A stretch of DNA of 64,000 bases from Paucibacter sp. PLA-PC-4 (lineage in GTDB: Bacteria; Pseudomonadota; Gammaproteobacteria; Burkholderiales; Burkholderiaceae_C), in assembly GCF_026241155.1 (NCBI RefSeq), contig NZ_JAPFGP010000009.1, forward strand, positions 186,001 through 250,000, given 5' to 3'. Numbering within the stretch: position 1 is the stretch's first letter; each line of letters opens with the position of its first letter. Under the pieces are notes generated by a model. The model searched no databases. It was not told the origin of the DNA and worked only from the letters and a program-made list of their open reading frames with translations. Shown here piece by piece: positions 21,450 through 30,439 of this stretch. The translations under genes and the position numbers were made by a program.

Positions 21450-23890
21450 GCGCCGCGCCGCAGACCATTGCGCGCAAGCCACCGCCGCAGCAGTCGCCCG
21501 GCGGCCCGGCGCTGGACTTCGAGGCCCTGCGCAGCGCCGGCATCGCGCTGGCCCAGGCCGCCAGCGGGCAGCTGTGGACCGACTACAACCTGCACGACCC
21601 CGGCGTCACCCTGCTGGAGGCGCTGTGCTACGCGCTGACCGAGGATGTCTACGGCGCCCAGCAAAGCGTGCCCGATCTGCTGGGCTGGCCCGAGGGCCAG
21701 GTCTTGCCCGAGCGCCATGGCCTGCACCGGCCCGAGCGCATCCTGCCCTGCCGGCCCATCACCGCGGCCGATTACCGCCGTGCGCTGCTGGCCCGCTGCC
21801 CCGGCGCCCTGCAGCTGCGGCTGCAGCCCTGCGAGCAGGGACTGCCCGGGCTGTGGCGCCTGGCCATGCTGGCCCCGGACGGCCAGATCGACGCGGCCCA
21901 GCGCGCGTTCTGGTCGCTGCGCAATCTGGGCGAAGACCTGGACGGCGCCGTGCGGCGGCTGCAGCCCCGGCCACACCGCCTGGTGTTCGAGATCGATGTC
22001 CAGGGCCCGCGCGAGCTGGCCGAGCTGCTTGGCGAGATCGCGCAGCGCGCGGCCGACTTCATCGCCGCGCGGCCGCGTTGGAGGCCAGCCGACACGGCGC
22101 TGGATCCGGCGCTGCGCTTCGACGGACCGGCCCTGCCCCACGGCTGGATCAGCGACGCCGAGCTGCAGCGCGGCGAGCAGACGCTGCTGTACTTCAGCGA
22201 CCTGGTGCTGGCCCTGCAAGGCATCGAGGGTCTGACCTCAGTGCGGCGCCTACAGCTGCTGGGTGATGCCTATGGGGTGGCCGAGCCAGACGCCGACGCC
22301 GTGCCCTGGGGCGATGAGGCGGGCGCGCTGTGCCTGCAGTGGCCGCGCCGCGCCGAAGACTTGATGGACTGGGTGGTCTGGCGCGGTGCGGCGCGCGAGA
22401 CCCTGCCAGAGCAGAATCTGCTGCGCCGCCTGGCCCAGCTGCAGGTCGCCCACGAGCACCCGCTGCCCGGCCTGAGCCAGGCGACGCTCGGCACTGCGGT
22501 GGCTGACGTGGCACCGCCCGAGCACCCGCCCTACTATCCGGCCCTGCTGCAGCTGCCGGCGATCTATGCCCATCCCGAGAGCCTGGGCGAGCCCCGCCAC
22601 CGCAGCCACAGCCGCGCCGGCCAGCGCGCCCAATGGCTGGCTTACACGGCCCTGCTGGAGCAGTGGCTGGCCCATGGCCAGGCGCAGCGCCTGCAGCTCG
22701 GTGCGCTCTACAGCCTGGCGGTTGAATCGGCCCCCAGCTACTGGTGGCAAGCGCTCGGCGAGACCCATCTGCCGGGCCTGGCCGCGCTGCAAGCGCAGAC
22801 ACCGGCCGAGCAGCAGGCCGCGCTGCAGGCCGAGGACGACGCGATCGAGCGGCGCGGCCGCGTGCTTGACCAGCTGCTGGCCCTGCACGGCGAGGCCCTG
22901 CCGCAGAGCGGGCTGCGCGGCCTGCCCTGCTACTTCAGCCCCGGCGGCTTCGAGCAGCATCTGCTGCGGCTCAAGCAGACGTTGGCGGCCGGCATCGAGC
23001 GCTTCACCCGCGAGCGCCATGCCGGCTTCGACTACAGCCGGCCGAGCTTCGGCCTGATCGGCAACACCGCGCCGCTGCAGGAACGCCTGAGCCTGCAGCT
23101 GGGTTTCGCCGAGCACCACAGCCGCTCGCTGATGGCGCCGCTGCGCGAGTGGGGGCTGAGCCTAAGCGAAGACGCCGAGCCGCCCAAGGTCTTGCGGCAG
23201 CCCGGCCAGGGCCTGAGGCCCATGCAGCTGTTCGCCGATGCGCCACGGCGCGAGGACCTCGCCGACAAGCCGTTATGGAAACCCGGGGACCGCCTGGATC
23301 CCGCGCTGCTGCGCTGCGCCGTCCATGCCAGCCGCTACCAATGGCAAGAGCAAAGCAAGCTGCTGTGGCTGGGCCCCGACGAGCAGCAGCGCTGGTGGCC
23401 GCTGGGCCGGCAGACCGATGCGGTGGCCGCGCAAGACCTGGCCCTGGCCTTGCACGGCTTTGCCTGCGGCCTGCAGCTGCGCTGCGAGGGCCTGCATCTG
23501 GTCGAGCATCTGCTGTTGCGGCCCGAGGCCGGCGCCGACCTGTCGAACGATGTGCCCGACGACTTCTATGCGCAGCAGCTCAGTGTGGTGCTGCCGGCCT
23601 GGACCGCACGAGGCGCCGACCCGCGCTTTCGGACCCTGGCAGCGCAGACCGTGGCCGAGCTGGCGCCGGCCCATCTGCAGGCGCACTGCCTGTGGCTGCA
23701 AGCCGAGGACCTACAAGCCTTCGAGCTGGCGCTGCAGGGCTGGCTGCTGGCCAAGCGAGCGCTGTGTGAGGGCCTGGCTGGCAACGACAGCGGTGTGCAG
23801 GACCCGGCCGCGCAACGCCGGCTAGCCTCGCGTGCCGCCGTGCTGCGCCGGCTGCTGTGGCGGCAGATCTCGGACGAGGCCGCACGATGA
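21446..23890 (+). CDS. Second large baseplate protein (Pvc12/gp7-like)
   Basis: 814 residues from the ATG at 21446, with GGAGG at 21431-21435. The upstream in-frame extension is not needed. The N-terminal 'LWTDYNLHDPGVTLLEALCY' block is the well-known signature of the large eCIS baseplate proteins. 'HLVEHLLLRP' near the C-terminus is a second family marker. It should pair with the gp6-like protein to form the wedge. ATGA overlaps on both sides (with the putative fibre protein and the tape measure) indicate strict co-translation. Confidence 0.87.
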   Translation: MSAAPQTIARKPPPQQSPGGPALDFEALRSAGIALAQAASGQLWTDYNLHDPGVTLLEALCYALTEDVYGAQQSVPDLLGWPEGQVLPERHGLHRPERILPCRPITAADYRRALLARCPGALQLRLQPCEQGLPGLWRLAMLAPDGQIDAAQRAFWSLRNLGEDLDGAVRRLQPRPHRLVFEIDVQGPRELAELLGEIAQRAADFIAARPRWRPADTALDPALRFDGPALPHGWISDAELQRGEQTLLYFSDLVLALQGIEGLTSVRRLQLLGDAYGVAEPDADAVPWGDEAGALCLQWPRRAEDLMDWVVWRGAARETLPEQNLLRRLAQLQVAHEHPLPGLSQATLGTAVADVAPPEHPPYYPALLQLPAIYAHPESLGEPRHRSHSRAGQRAQWLAYTALLEQWLAHGQAQRLQLGALYSLAVESAPSYWWQALGETHLPGLAALQAQTPAEQQAALQAEDDAIERRGRVLDQLLALHGEALPQSGLRGLPCYFSPGGFEQHLLRLKQTLAAGIERFTRERHAGFDYSRPSFGLIGNTAPLQERLSLQLGFAEHHSRSLMAPLREWGLSLSEDAEPPKVLRQPGQGLRPMQLFADAPRREDLADKPLWKPGDRLDPALLRCAVHASRYQWQEQSKLLWLGPDEQQRWWPLGRQTDAVAAQDLALALHGFACGLQLRCEGLHLVEHLLLRPEAGADLSNDVPDDFYAQQLSVVLPAWTARGADPRFRTLAAQTVAELAPAHLQAHCLWLQAEDLQAFELALQGWLLAKRALCEGLAGNDSGVQDPAAQRRLASRAAVLRRLLWRQISDEAAR

Positions 23891-26367
23891 GGACCGTGAT
23901 CGACAGCCTGGTCTGGGACGCCCGCTTCGCCAGCGAAAGCCTGGCCTGGCAGCAGCAGGAGCGGCTGCGCCGCTTCCTGCGAGGCCCCGGCCTGCGCACG
24001 CTGCAGACGCGCCTGCAGGCGCAGGCGCCAGCCGACGGCCGGGTGCTGCACATCGACAGGCTGGAGCTGGACCTGGGTAGCTTCACACCCGATGCGCCGC
24101 TGCGGCAATGGGTCGAGCGCCTGGACGGCGCGCTGCTGCAGGCCCTGCAGCGTCTGCCCTGCACCAGCCGCTCGCGCGACGCCCACGAGCTGGCGCAGTT
24201 CAGCCACTATCTGCAGCAGGGCGCGCTGCCCTGGTCGGCCCGCTCCTCGCAAGACCTGGCCGGCTGGCTGGCGCGGCTGGTGCGCCGCCACGGCCCGGGC
24301 CTGTGGGAGGCCTTGCAGCGCCTGACACCCGGCGAGCTGGTGCAGCAAAGGCTGGCGCTGATCACGCCGCACGGCGGGCTGCAAGCCTTGATCGCCGTGC
24401 GCGCGCCCGAGCTGGCCGCAGCACTTGAGCTGCTCGATGCGCAGTGGCTGAACCCGCTGCAGGCCCGGGGTCGCCTCAGCCTCTACCAGCGCCAGCGCCT
24501 GCAACAGGCGCTGCGGGTGGCCGGGCTGCGCGCGCTGTGGGGCGGCGCGACGCTGGCCGGGCCGCAGCTGCAGGGGCTGATACAGGCCCTGATCCAAGCC
24601 CATGCCCAGTTGCTGGGCCCGGGCTGGCACGCGCTGGCTGCCGGCCTGCCCCGGCCAACACGGCCCCGCTCGGCGCTGACCCGGCAGCTGCTGCAGGCGC
24701 TGTGGCCCGACAGCGTCGATGGCCCCTCTCCCACCGTCACGCCGCGGCAGCGCCGACGCAGCCCGCTGCTGGCCGCCGCGCTGGCGCAGCTGGACGAGGC
24801 CTTGAACAGCGGCCGAGCCCAGGACGGCGAGCGGCTGCAGCGCCTGCTGCTGGGCCTGGCTCAGCAGCTGCCGCTGGAGCTGCCGCTGCTGCTGCGCGCC
24901 TGGGCCCGCGAGGGCTGGCGCCGGCGCGGCTGGGCCGCCAGCCTGGCGCCGGCCAGCCTCGGGCTGGTGATGCATCTGATGCAGGCCTCCGAGCCCGCCA
25001 GCGCCGCCGCGACCTTGAGGGTGCCGTCCAGCGCGCCGAGCTGGATGGAGTCGCTGCGCCAGTTCGCGCTGCGCATGCTGGCGCGACCGGGCAGCCCGCC
25101 GCTGACCCTCAGCGCTCTGCAGCAGCATCTGCTGGACCACAGCCTGCAGGCCCTGGCCGAGACCGGCCGCCTGCCGCAGACCCATGCCGGCTGGCAGACG
25201 CTGTGGCAGCAGGGCTGGCAGCGCCTGCAGCAGGACGGCGCCGGACCGGCCGCAGCCGCAACCGAGCCCGCGCCGGACTGGGGAAGCCAGCTCGACGCCT
25301 TGCTGGCCGCCGCGCCGCAGCGCTGGAGCGCGGCCCAGCGTCTGCAGTTCAGCCGACTGCTGGAGCGCGAGTCCGATGCCGAACGCTGGCTGGCCCGCTA
25401 CCGTCCGGCCCAGCGCTGGGTCTTGCTGAACCAGGCGGCCGGTGGCGAGGCGGCGACCTTGCAGGGCTGCAGCAGCCTGCTGCAGCGGGCCTTGCAGGTG
25501 CTGCAGCCGCAGGCCAAGGCGGCCGAGACCGAGCGCCAGCACTGGCGCTGGCTGCTGCGACCGCTGTTGCTCGAGGGCCAGGCGGCACGGCCCGAGACCC
25601 TGGTGCGCCGCTGGGCGATGCAGCTGCACCGCGCGCTGCCGCAGGGCTCGCTGGCACGCTGTTTCGCGCGGCTGGACCGGGTACTGGCGGGCCTGAGCGC
25701 CTGGGCCGACCCGGTGCTGGCGCGGCTGCGCCAGGGCCTGCGGCGAGCGCCCAGCCGGGCCGAACACTATGAGCTGGGTTTGCGGGCGGATCGGCCCGCA
25801 GCCGTGCCGCCGGCCAGACCCGACCCCGTCGATGCCGGCAGCCCGATCTACATCGCCGATGCCGGCCTGGTGATGCTGGCCGCCTATGCCGAGCGCCTGT
25901 TCGGCCGGCTGGCGCTGCTGGAGGCCGGGCGCTTCAAGAGCCCGGCCGCACAAAGCCTGGCGGTCGCCGCGCTGGGCTATCTGGCCGCCGGCCATGAAAT
26001 CGGCAATGGAGTCGGCAGCGAGGCCCAGCAAGTGCTGGCCAAGCTCTTGTGCGGCGTGCCGCCGGCCCAGGTGCTGCCGGCGCCCGAGCCGCTGGGCGAG
26101 GAACGGCGCGCGCTGCTGGATGCCTTGCTGAGCGCGGTGATTGCGCACTGGAGGGCGGTGGGCAACACCTCGGTCGAGGGCCTGCGCCAGAGCTTTCTGC
26201 GCCGCGGCGGGCGCCTCACGCGCAAGCCCGGCGATGCGGACGAGCAGGCCTGGCGGCTGCTGGTCGAACCCAAGCCCTTCGACCTCCTGCTGGACCGTCT
26301 GCCCTGGTCCTTCGCGACCCTCAAGCTGCCCTGGATGCAAGGAGTGCTGCATGTCGACTGGCGATAG
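23887..26367 (+). CDS. Contractile injection system tape-measure protein (CIS_TMP, Pvc14-like)
   Basis: 826 residues from the ATG at 23887. The N-terminus has the CIS_TMP pattern 'IDSLVWDARFASESLAWQQQ' and 'VLHIDRLELDLGSF'. Towards the C-terminus are 'IYIADAGLVMLAAYAERLFG', 'HEIGNGVGSEAQ' and 'LVEPKPFDLLLDRLPWS', which are shared C-terminal blocks of this family. The Leu/Gln/Ala-rich middle is helical and its length sets particle length. By comparison with other tape measures the particle should be about 100 nm class (inference). Extreme Leu/Gln/Arg codon bias here creates an 1111-codon antisense open frame that is not a gene. Confidence 0.86.
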   Translation: MRTVIDSLVWDARFASESLAWQQQERLRRFLRGPGLRTLQTRLQAQAPADGRVLHIDRLELDLGSFTPDAPLRQWVERLDGALLQALQRLPCTSRSRDAHELAQFSHYLQQGALPWSARSSQDLAGWLARLVRRHGPGLWEALQRLTPGELVQQRLALITPHGGLQALIAVRAPELAAALELLDAQWLNPLQARGRLSLYQRQRLQQALRVAGLRALWGGATLAGPQLQGLIQALIQAHAQLLGPGWHALAAGLPRPTRPRSALTRQLLQALWPDSVDGPSPTVTPRQRRRSPLLAAALAQLDEALNSGRAQDGERLQRLLLGLAQQLPLELPLLLRAWAREGWRRRGWAASLAPASLGLVMHLMQASEPASAAATLRVPSSAPSWMESLRQFALRMLARPGSPPLTLSALQQHLLDHSLQALAETGRLPQTHAGWQTLWQQGWQRLQQDGAGPAAAATEPAPDWGSQLDALLAAAPQRWSAAQRLQFSRLLERESDAERWLARYRPAQRWVLLNQAAGGEAATLQGCSSLLQRALQVLQPQAKAAETERQHWRWLLRPLLLEGQAARPETLVRRWAMQLHRALPQGSLARCFARLDRVLAGLSAWADPVLARLRQGLRRAPSRAEHYELGLRADRPAAVPPARPDPVDAGSPIYIADAGLVMLAAYAERLFGRLALLEAGRFKSPAAQSLAVAALGYLAAGHEIGNGVGSEAQQVLAKLLCGVPPAQVLPAPEPLGEERRALLDALLSAVIAHWRAVGNTSVEGLRQSFLRRGGRLTRKPGDADEQAWRLLVEPKPFDLLLDRLPWSFATLKLPWMQGVLHVDWR

Positions 26368-27700
26368 CACCGCATTGCAGGCCCGGGCCTTGGCGCAGGA
26401 GCTGGACTGGCTGGGCCAGGTTCTGAGCCTGCGGCTGGAGCAGCATTTCCAGCAGAGCGAGGCCGGTTTTGAGGTTGCGGCGGCACCGCCCGGTCTGCCG
26501 CCGGGCAGCGAGCTGGCACGCCTGATCGAGAGCTTGCAGCTGGGGCCGGCCGAGCGGGCGGTGCTGGCCCTGGCCCTGCTGCCGCATCTGCGCCCGGCCG
26601 CGCTGGATCTGCTGTTCATGCGCAACAGCAATCTGGAGCGCGGCTTCACCGAGTTCGGCGGCGTCAAGGGCCAGGCCCATGGCGGCTTTCTGCCGACCGG
26701 CGAGACCGCCGCCTTTCTGATCGCCGGCGAGGATTTGCAGCGCCGCATCGCGCTGCTGGCGCTGTTCGATGCCGAGCACGCGTTCGCGCGCCAGGGTCTG
26801 CTGAAGCTGGACCATCCGGCCGGCGGCGAGCCCCAGCTCAGCGGCGCGCTGCAGCTCAGCGCCGAGGCGCTGCAGCGTCTGAGCACCGGGGTCTGGCACA
26901 AGCCCGACTACAACGCGCAGTTCCCGGCCAAGCTGATCACCAGTCCGCTGGGCTGGGACGATCTGGTGCTGGCGCCCGAGGTGATGGACGAGGTGAACCA
27001 GGTCTGCACCTGGATGCGCGAGGGCCAGCGTCTGATGCAGGACTGGGGCCTGGCGCGTGCGCTCAAGCCCGGCTACCGGGCGCTGTTCTACGGACCGCCC
27101 GGCACCGGCAAGACCCTGACCGCGACGCTGATCGGCCAGGCCGCGCAGGTGGACGTCTACCGCATCGATCTGTCAATGGTGGTGTCCAAATACATCGGCG
27201 AGACAGAGAAGAATCTGGCCCGGGTGTTCGACCAGGCGCAGAGCCGGCGCTGGGTACTGTTCTTCGACGAGGCCGATGCCTTGTTCGGCAAGCGCAACAG
27301 CAACAACCAGAGCGCCAACGACCAGCATGCGAACCAGGAGATCGCCTACCTGCTGCAGCGGGTCGAGGACTTCCCGGGCACCGTGATCCTGGCCTCGAAT
27401 CTGCGCAGCAATATCGACGAGGCGTTCGCGCGGCGCTTCCAGTCGATGATCTATTTCCCGCTGCCCGACGCCGAGCAGCGGCTGCGGCTGTGGCGCGGCA
27501 TGCTGGCGCCGCAACGGCTGGCCGTCGATGTCAAGCTGGACGAGATCGCCGAGCGCTACGAGCTCTCGGGCGGTGCGATCGCCAATGTGCTGCGCTATGC
27601 GGCCCTGCTGGCGCTGCGGCGGCACAGCGAGCAGATCGGCGCCGCCGAGCTGCGCCAGGGTCTGGTCAAGGAGTTGCGCAAGGAAGGGAGGACCTTGTGA
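26351..27700 (+). CDS. AAA+ ATPase of the injection system (Pvc15-like)
   Basis: 449 residues from the ATG at 26351 (GGAG at 26341-26344), overlapping the tape-measure stop by 17 nt. Walker A is 'YGPPGTGKTLTA', Walker B 'WVLFFDEADALFG', sensor 1 'VILASNLRSNID', arginine-finger region 'DEAFARRFQSMIYF'. The N-terminal 190 residues are a helical domain specific to the Pvc15/Afp15 group. The ATPase is needed for loading cargo into, or assembly of, PVC-type particles and works in the producing cell's cytoplasm. It ends the core particle block; the next gene starts within its stop codon (GTGA). Confidence 0.93.
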   Translation: MSTGDSTALQARALAQELDWLGQVLSLRLEQHFQQSEAGFEVAAAPPGLPPGSELARLIESLQLGPAERAVLALALLPHLRPAALDLLFMRNSNLERGFTEFGGVKGQAHGGFLPTGETAAFLIAGEDLQRRIALLALFDAEHAFARQGLLKLDHPAGGEPQLSGALQLSAEALQRLSTGVWHKPDYNAQFPAKLITSPLGWDDLVLAPEVMDEVNQVCTWMREGQRLMQDWGLARALKPGYRALFYGPPGTGKTLTATLIGQAAQVDVYRIDLSMVVSKYIGETEKNLARVFDQAQSRRWVLFFDEADALFGKRNSNNQSANDQHANQEIAYLLQRVEDFPGTVILASNLRSNIDEAFARRFQSMIYFPLPDAEQRLRLWRGMLAPQRLAVDVKLDEIAERYELSGGAIANVLRYAALLALRRHSEQIGAAELRQGLVKELRKEGRTL

Positions 27701-30078
27701 AGCGCCTCTACCTGCTTTGCGCCCTACTGGCGGCCCTGATGGCGGCATCAGGGGCCGAGGCGCCGGTCATCCCCCCGACCAGCGCTCCCACCACCACACC
27801 CATCAGCGCGCCGGCCCCGGCCGCTTCGCGCGCGCTGAGCCAGTTGCCTCAGCCGCTGCAGCTGGACAGCGCCGCGTTCCGCCTGCCTGCGGCCCTGCTG
27901 GAGCAACCCTATCGCCGCCCGCTGCATGCCCAGGGCGGCCGCCCGCCCTACCGTTTCGAGCTGGCCGGCGGAGAACTTCCCGAGGGCATCATGCTGTCGC
28001 CGCTGGGGGTGCTGCAGGGCACGTCCGACCGGCCGGGCAGCCATCGCTTCACGGTGCGCCTGATCGACGCGCTGGGCGAGCAGGCGCAGCAGCGCTATCT
28101 GCTGGCGGTCGTGCAAGCCCGACCCAAGGCAGCGGCTGCGGGCGCCAGCGCGGCAAGCGGCCCCAAGCCGTTGACGACACTCTCGGCAGAGGATGCGCTT
28201 GCATTGCCGCCGGCACGGCCGCTGGCCCAGGCCTACCGGCTGATGCCGGCGGTGCTGGACATCCTGCTGCCGGCCGAGAGCGCCGAGGATGGCAGCCTGC
28301 CCGCGCCGCTGGCCGAGCCGGCGGCCAGCGCGAGCCAGCCGGCCAGTGCTGGCGGGAGTGCGGGAGGCAGCGCTGCGGCCCTGCCCCCACTGCCGGTCAG
28401 CCTGGGCGCGGAGCAGGCCGAGCAGCTGAAACTGCTGCTCAAGCCGCTGACCGCGCTGGAGTACCCGACGCGCGAGACCTTCGAGGCCGCACTCGATGCC
28501 CGGCTCTGCGCCTACAGCCGCATGCTGAGTCTGCAGTCAGCCGCCAAGCAAGGCCTGACCCCGCCCAGCGAGGCCCAGTTCGCCGCTGCCTGCCCGCCCG
28601 ACTGGGCGGCCGTGGCCAAGGCCAAGCCCGTCAGCGGTCCGCCCAGCTGGCAGCAGTTGCCGCAGACCATCATGCCGGCAGCGCTGCGCCAATGGCTGGT
28701 CGAGGCGGCCCGGCACGCGCATGAACTCAAGCTCGACCCGCCCATCGTCTGGGACGGTGGGGGCTGCGGCTGCGTGCGCGAGGACCTATCGGGCCAGGTC
28801 TATGGCTTCTATCCGCTATGGTGGGCCGAAGGAAAAGCGCAGCAAATCGATTTCAGCCTGCTCAGCCGCATCAGCGTGATGGGCCTGCCCTTCGGGGACG
28901 ACCTCGCACCGGATGCGCACGAGCGCTGGACCCTGGCCCAGACCAATTTCATTCGCACCGCGCAGCGCCACGGCACGGCGCTGGACTTGGTGATCTATCG
29001 CAATGACTGGCGCTTTCTGCAGGCGCAGCCGCCAGCCGCTCGCGAGGCTCAGATCGAACAGTCGCTGCTGCAGTTGCCGCAGCAGGCGCGCCGCCTGATT
29101 GATGCGCCGCTGCCCGACTGGCTGTCGCGCGCCAAGGCCTGGCTGCCCGGCTTCGGCCAGGCCCAGCATCTGGGCGACGGCATCACAATCTTCTTCGACG
29201 AGCTGCCGCCCGCCAGCACGCAGCCGCTCTGGCGCCAGGCCTTCAAAGACTTCCATCGCCGCTTCGTGCTGGCGGTGATCGAGCAATTGCGAGCCAATAC
29301 CAAGCGCCGGTACACGCTGAACCTGGTGGTAGGCGACCGCCAGCTCGGCGAGCCAGGCGCCGTGGCCGGCTTGTTCGAGCTGCTGAAGGCGGCAGAGGAC
29401 CCGCATCTGATCAATGGTCGCATCGAGGAGAGCACCGCCGTCTACAGCAGCGCCACCAACGTTACGCTGCGCGTCATCGTGCTGCTCAGCGAGCCCAGCT
29501 CGCTGAGCAAGAAGCAGCTGCGCGGCCGCGTCGAGGCCGAGCCGGCGCTGCAGGGCATAGACCGGCGCATCTTTCTGCGAAAGCTCATCCCGGTGATCTC
29601 GATCGGCATGCCCGAGGCCGAGAGCCAGCAGTTCGCCGACGACCTGGTGTACTTCGAGGACAACTTTGGCGGCGTTGGCTTCTGGCCACTACCGATGGCC
29701 GGCGAGACCGTCAGCGCCGGCATGAACGCCGCACTGCGCAGCGCCTTCAGCGGCGCCGCCGCCGACGCCGCCACGCGGCCGATCTGCGATTGGGCCTGCG
29801 AGAACCGCTGGCCGCTGCGCGCCCTCTTCCATCTACTGCTGCTGACCGGCGCTATCTGCCTCGCGCTGCTGCTGTGGAACTGCGCCTGGCGCGCGCGCTG
29901 GGGCCGCTATCTGCCGCTGGGCGGAATCCCGGTGGTGCTGGTCGGCGCGCTGCTCTTGAACTGCGACCCGCAACTGCGCGCCCTGCGCGACGGCACCGGC
30001 CTCATGTGGACCGTGATCGCGATCCTGTTTGTCGCGGCCCTGTGGGCCGTGCTGAAACCGAAGGTGGAGAAGCCATGA
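27697..30078 (+). CDS. Membrane-anchored eCIS-locus protein with GH18-like domain
   Basis: 793 residues from GTG at 27697 (GTGA overlap with the ATPase; GGAAGGGAGG just before). Signal peptide 'KRLYLLCALLAALMAASGA'. Residues about 75-140 look like a putative-Ig (He_PIG) domain ('GRPPYRFELAGGELPEGIML'). Residues about 200-230 are a Ser/Ala/Gly linker. From about residue 366 'GQVYGFYPLWWAEG', 'RISVMGLPFG' and 'GDGITIFFDELPP' resemble a glycoside hydrolase 18 barrel, but the DxxDxDxE motif is not intact. The last 90 residues contain three membrane helices. It is therefore exported and inner-membrane bound. Roles could be sugar binding, cell-wall remodelling for particle release, or tethering. 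Catalysis is doubtful. Confidence 0.62.
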   Translation: MKRLYLLCALLAALMAASGAEAPVIPPTSAPTTTPISAPAPAASRALSQLPQPLQLDSAAFRLPAALLEQPYRRPLHAQGGRPPYRFELAGGELPEGIMLSPLGVLQGTSDRPGSHRFTVRLIDALGEQAQQRYLLAVVQARPKAAAAGASAASGPKPLTTLSAEDALALPPARPLAQAYRLMPAVLDILLPAESAEDGSLPAPLAEPAASASQPASAGGSAGGSAAALPPLPVSLGAEQAEQLKLLLKPLTALEYPTRETFEAALDARLCAYSRMLSLQSAAKQGLTPPSEAQFAAACPPDWAAVAKAKPVSGPPSWQQLPQTIMPAALRQWLVEAARHAHELKLDPPIVWDGGGCGCVREDLSGQVYGFYPLWWAEGKAQQIDFSLLSRISVMGLPFGDDLAPDAHERWTLAQTNFIRTAQRHGTALDLVIYRNDWRFLQAQPPAAREAQIEQSLLQLPQQARRLIDAPLPDWLSRAKAWLPGFGQAQHLGDGITIFFDELPPASTQPLWRQAFKDFHRRFVLAVIEQLRANTKRRYTLNLVVGDRQLGEPGAVAGLFELLKAAEDPHLINGRIEESTAVYSSATNVTLRVIVLLSEPSSLSKKQLRGRVEAEPALQGIDRRIFLRKLIPVISIGMPEAESQQFADDLVYFEDNFGGVGFWPLPMAGETVSAGMNAALRSAFSGAAADAATRPICDWACENRWPLRALFHLLLLTGAICLALLLWNCAWRARWGRYLPLGGIPVVLVGALLLNCDPQLRALRDGTGLMWTVIAILFVAALWAVLKPKVEKP

Positions 30079-30425
30079 AAACCCTCGCCGCACCGAAAAG
30101 CCAGACCACACAACGCGCTGCTGCAGCCGCAGCCCATGCCGGCCCCACTGCAGCCTCGACCAGCCCGCGCCAGAGCGCCCAGGGCGCCCAGATCGCGCAG
30201 TTGCAGGCACTGGGCACCGGCGCGCCGGTGCAGCGGGTCGAAGGCGACCGCAGAACCAAGGGTTTCAACCGCGGCAAGTCGCACTCGACCACCACGCCAA
30301 GCGGCAAGGTCAAGTCACACAAGCCCGGCAAGGGCCGCGAGGAAGACCCACGCAAGAGCGCCGCCAAGAACCGCCGGCGCGACCGCATGCTTGCGGCGAA
30401 TGTGGCGAATTCGCAGAACAAATAG
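30075..30425 (+). CDS. Small basic putative eCIS cargo protein
   Basis: 116 residues, starting inside the stop of the membrane protein (ATGA). No family was recognised. The first 30 residues are Ala/Gln/Thr-rich; residues 31-43 read PRQSAQGAQIAQL, the leader motif shared with the two effectors downstream. 'APVQRVEGDRR' follows, and the last 60 residues are strongly basic ('KGREEDPRKSAAKNRRRDRM'). The absence of an enzyme domain and the basic tail suggest a nucleic-acid-binding passenger or a chaperone-like cargo. The assignment as cargo rests on the leader and on position. Confidence 0.6.
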   Translation: MKTLAAPKSQTTQRAAAAAAHAGPTAASTSPRQSAQGAQIAQLQALGTGAPVQRVEGDRRTKGFNRGKSHSTTTPSGKVKSHKPGKGREEDPRKSAAKNRRRDRMLAANVANSQNK

Positions 30426-30439
30426 GCGGGAAGCGAAGC

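Noticed and set aside
23566-26901. 1111-codon open frame on the minus strand
   Set aside because: It is antisense to the tape-measure and ATPase genes. It arises from extreme Leu/Gln/Arg GC-rich codon use and has no family features.
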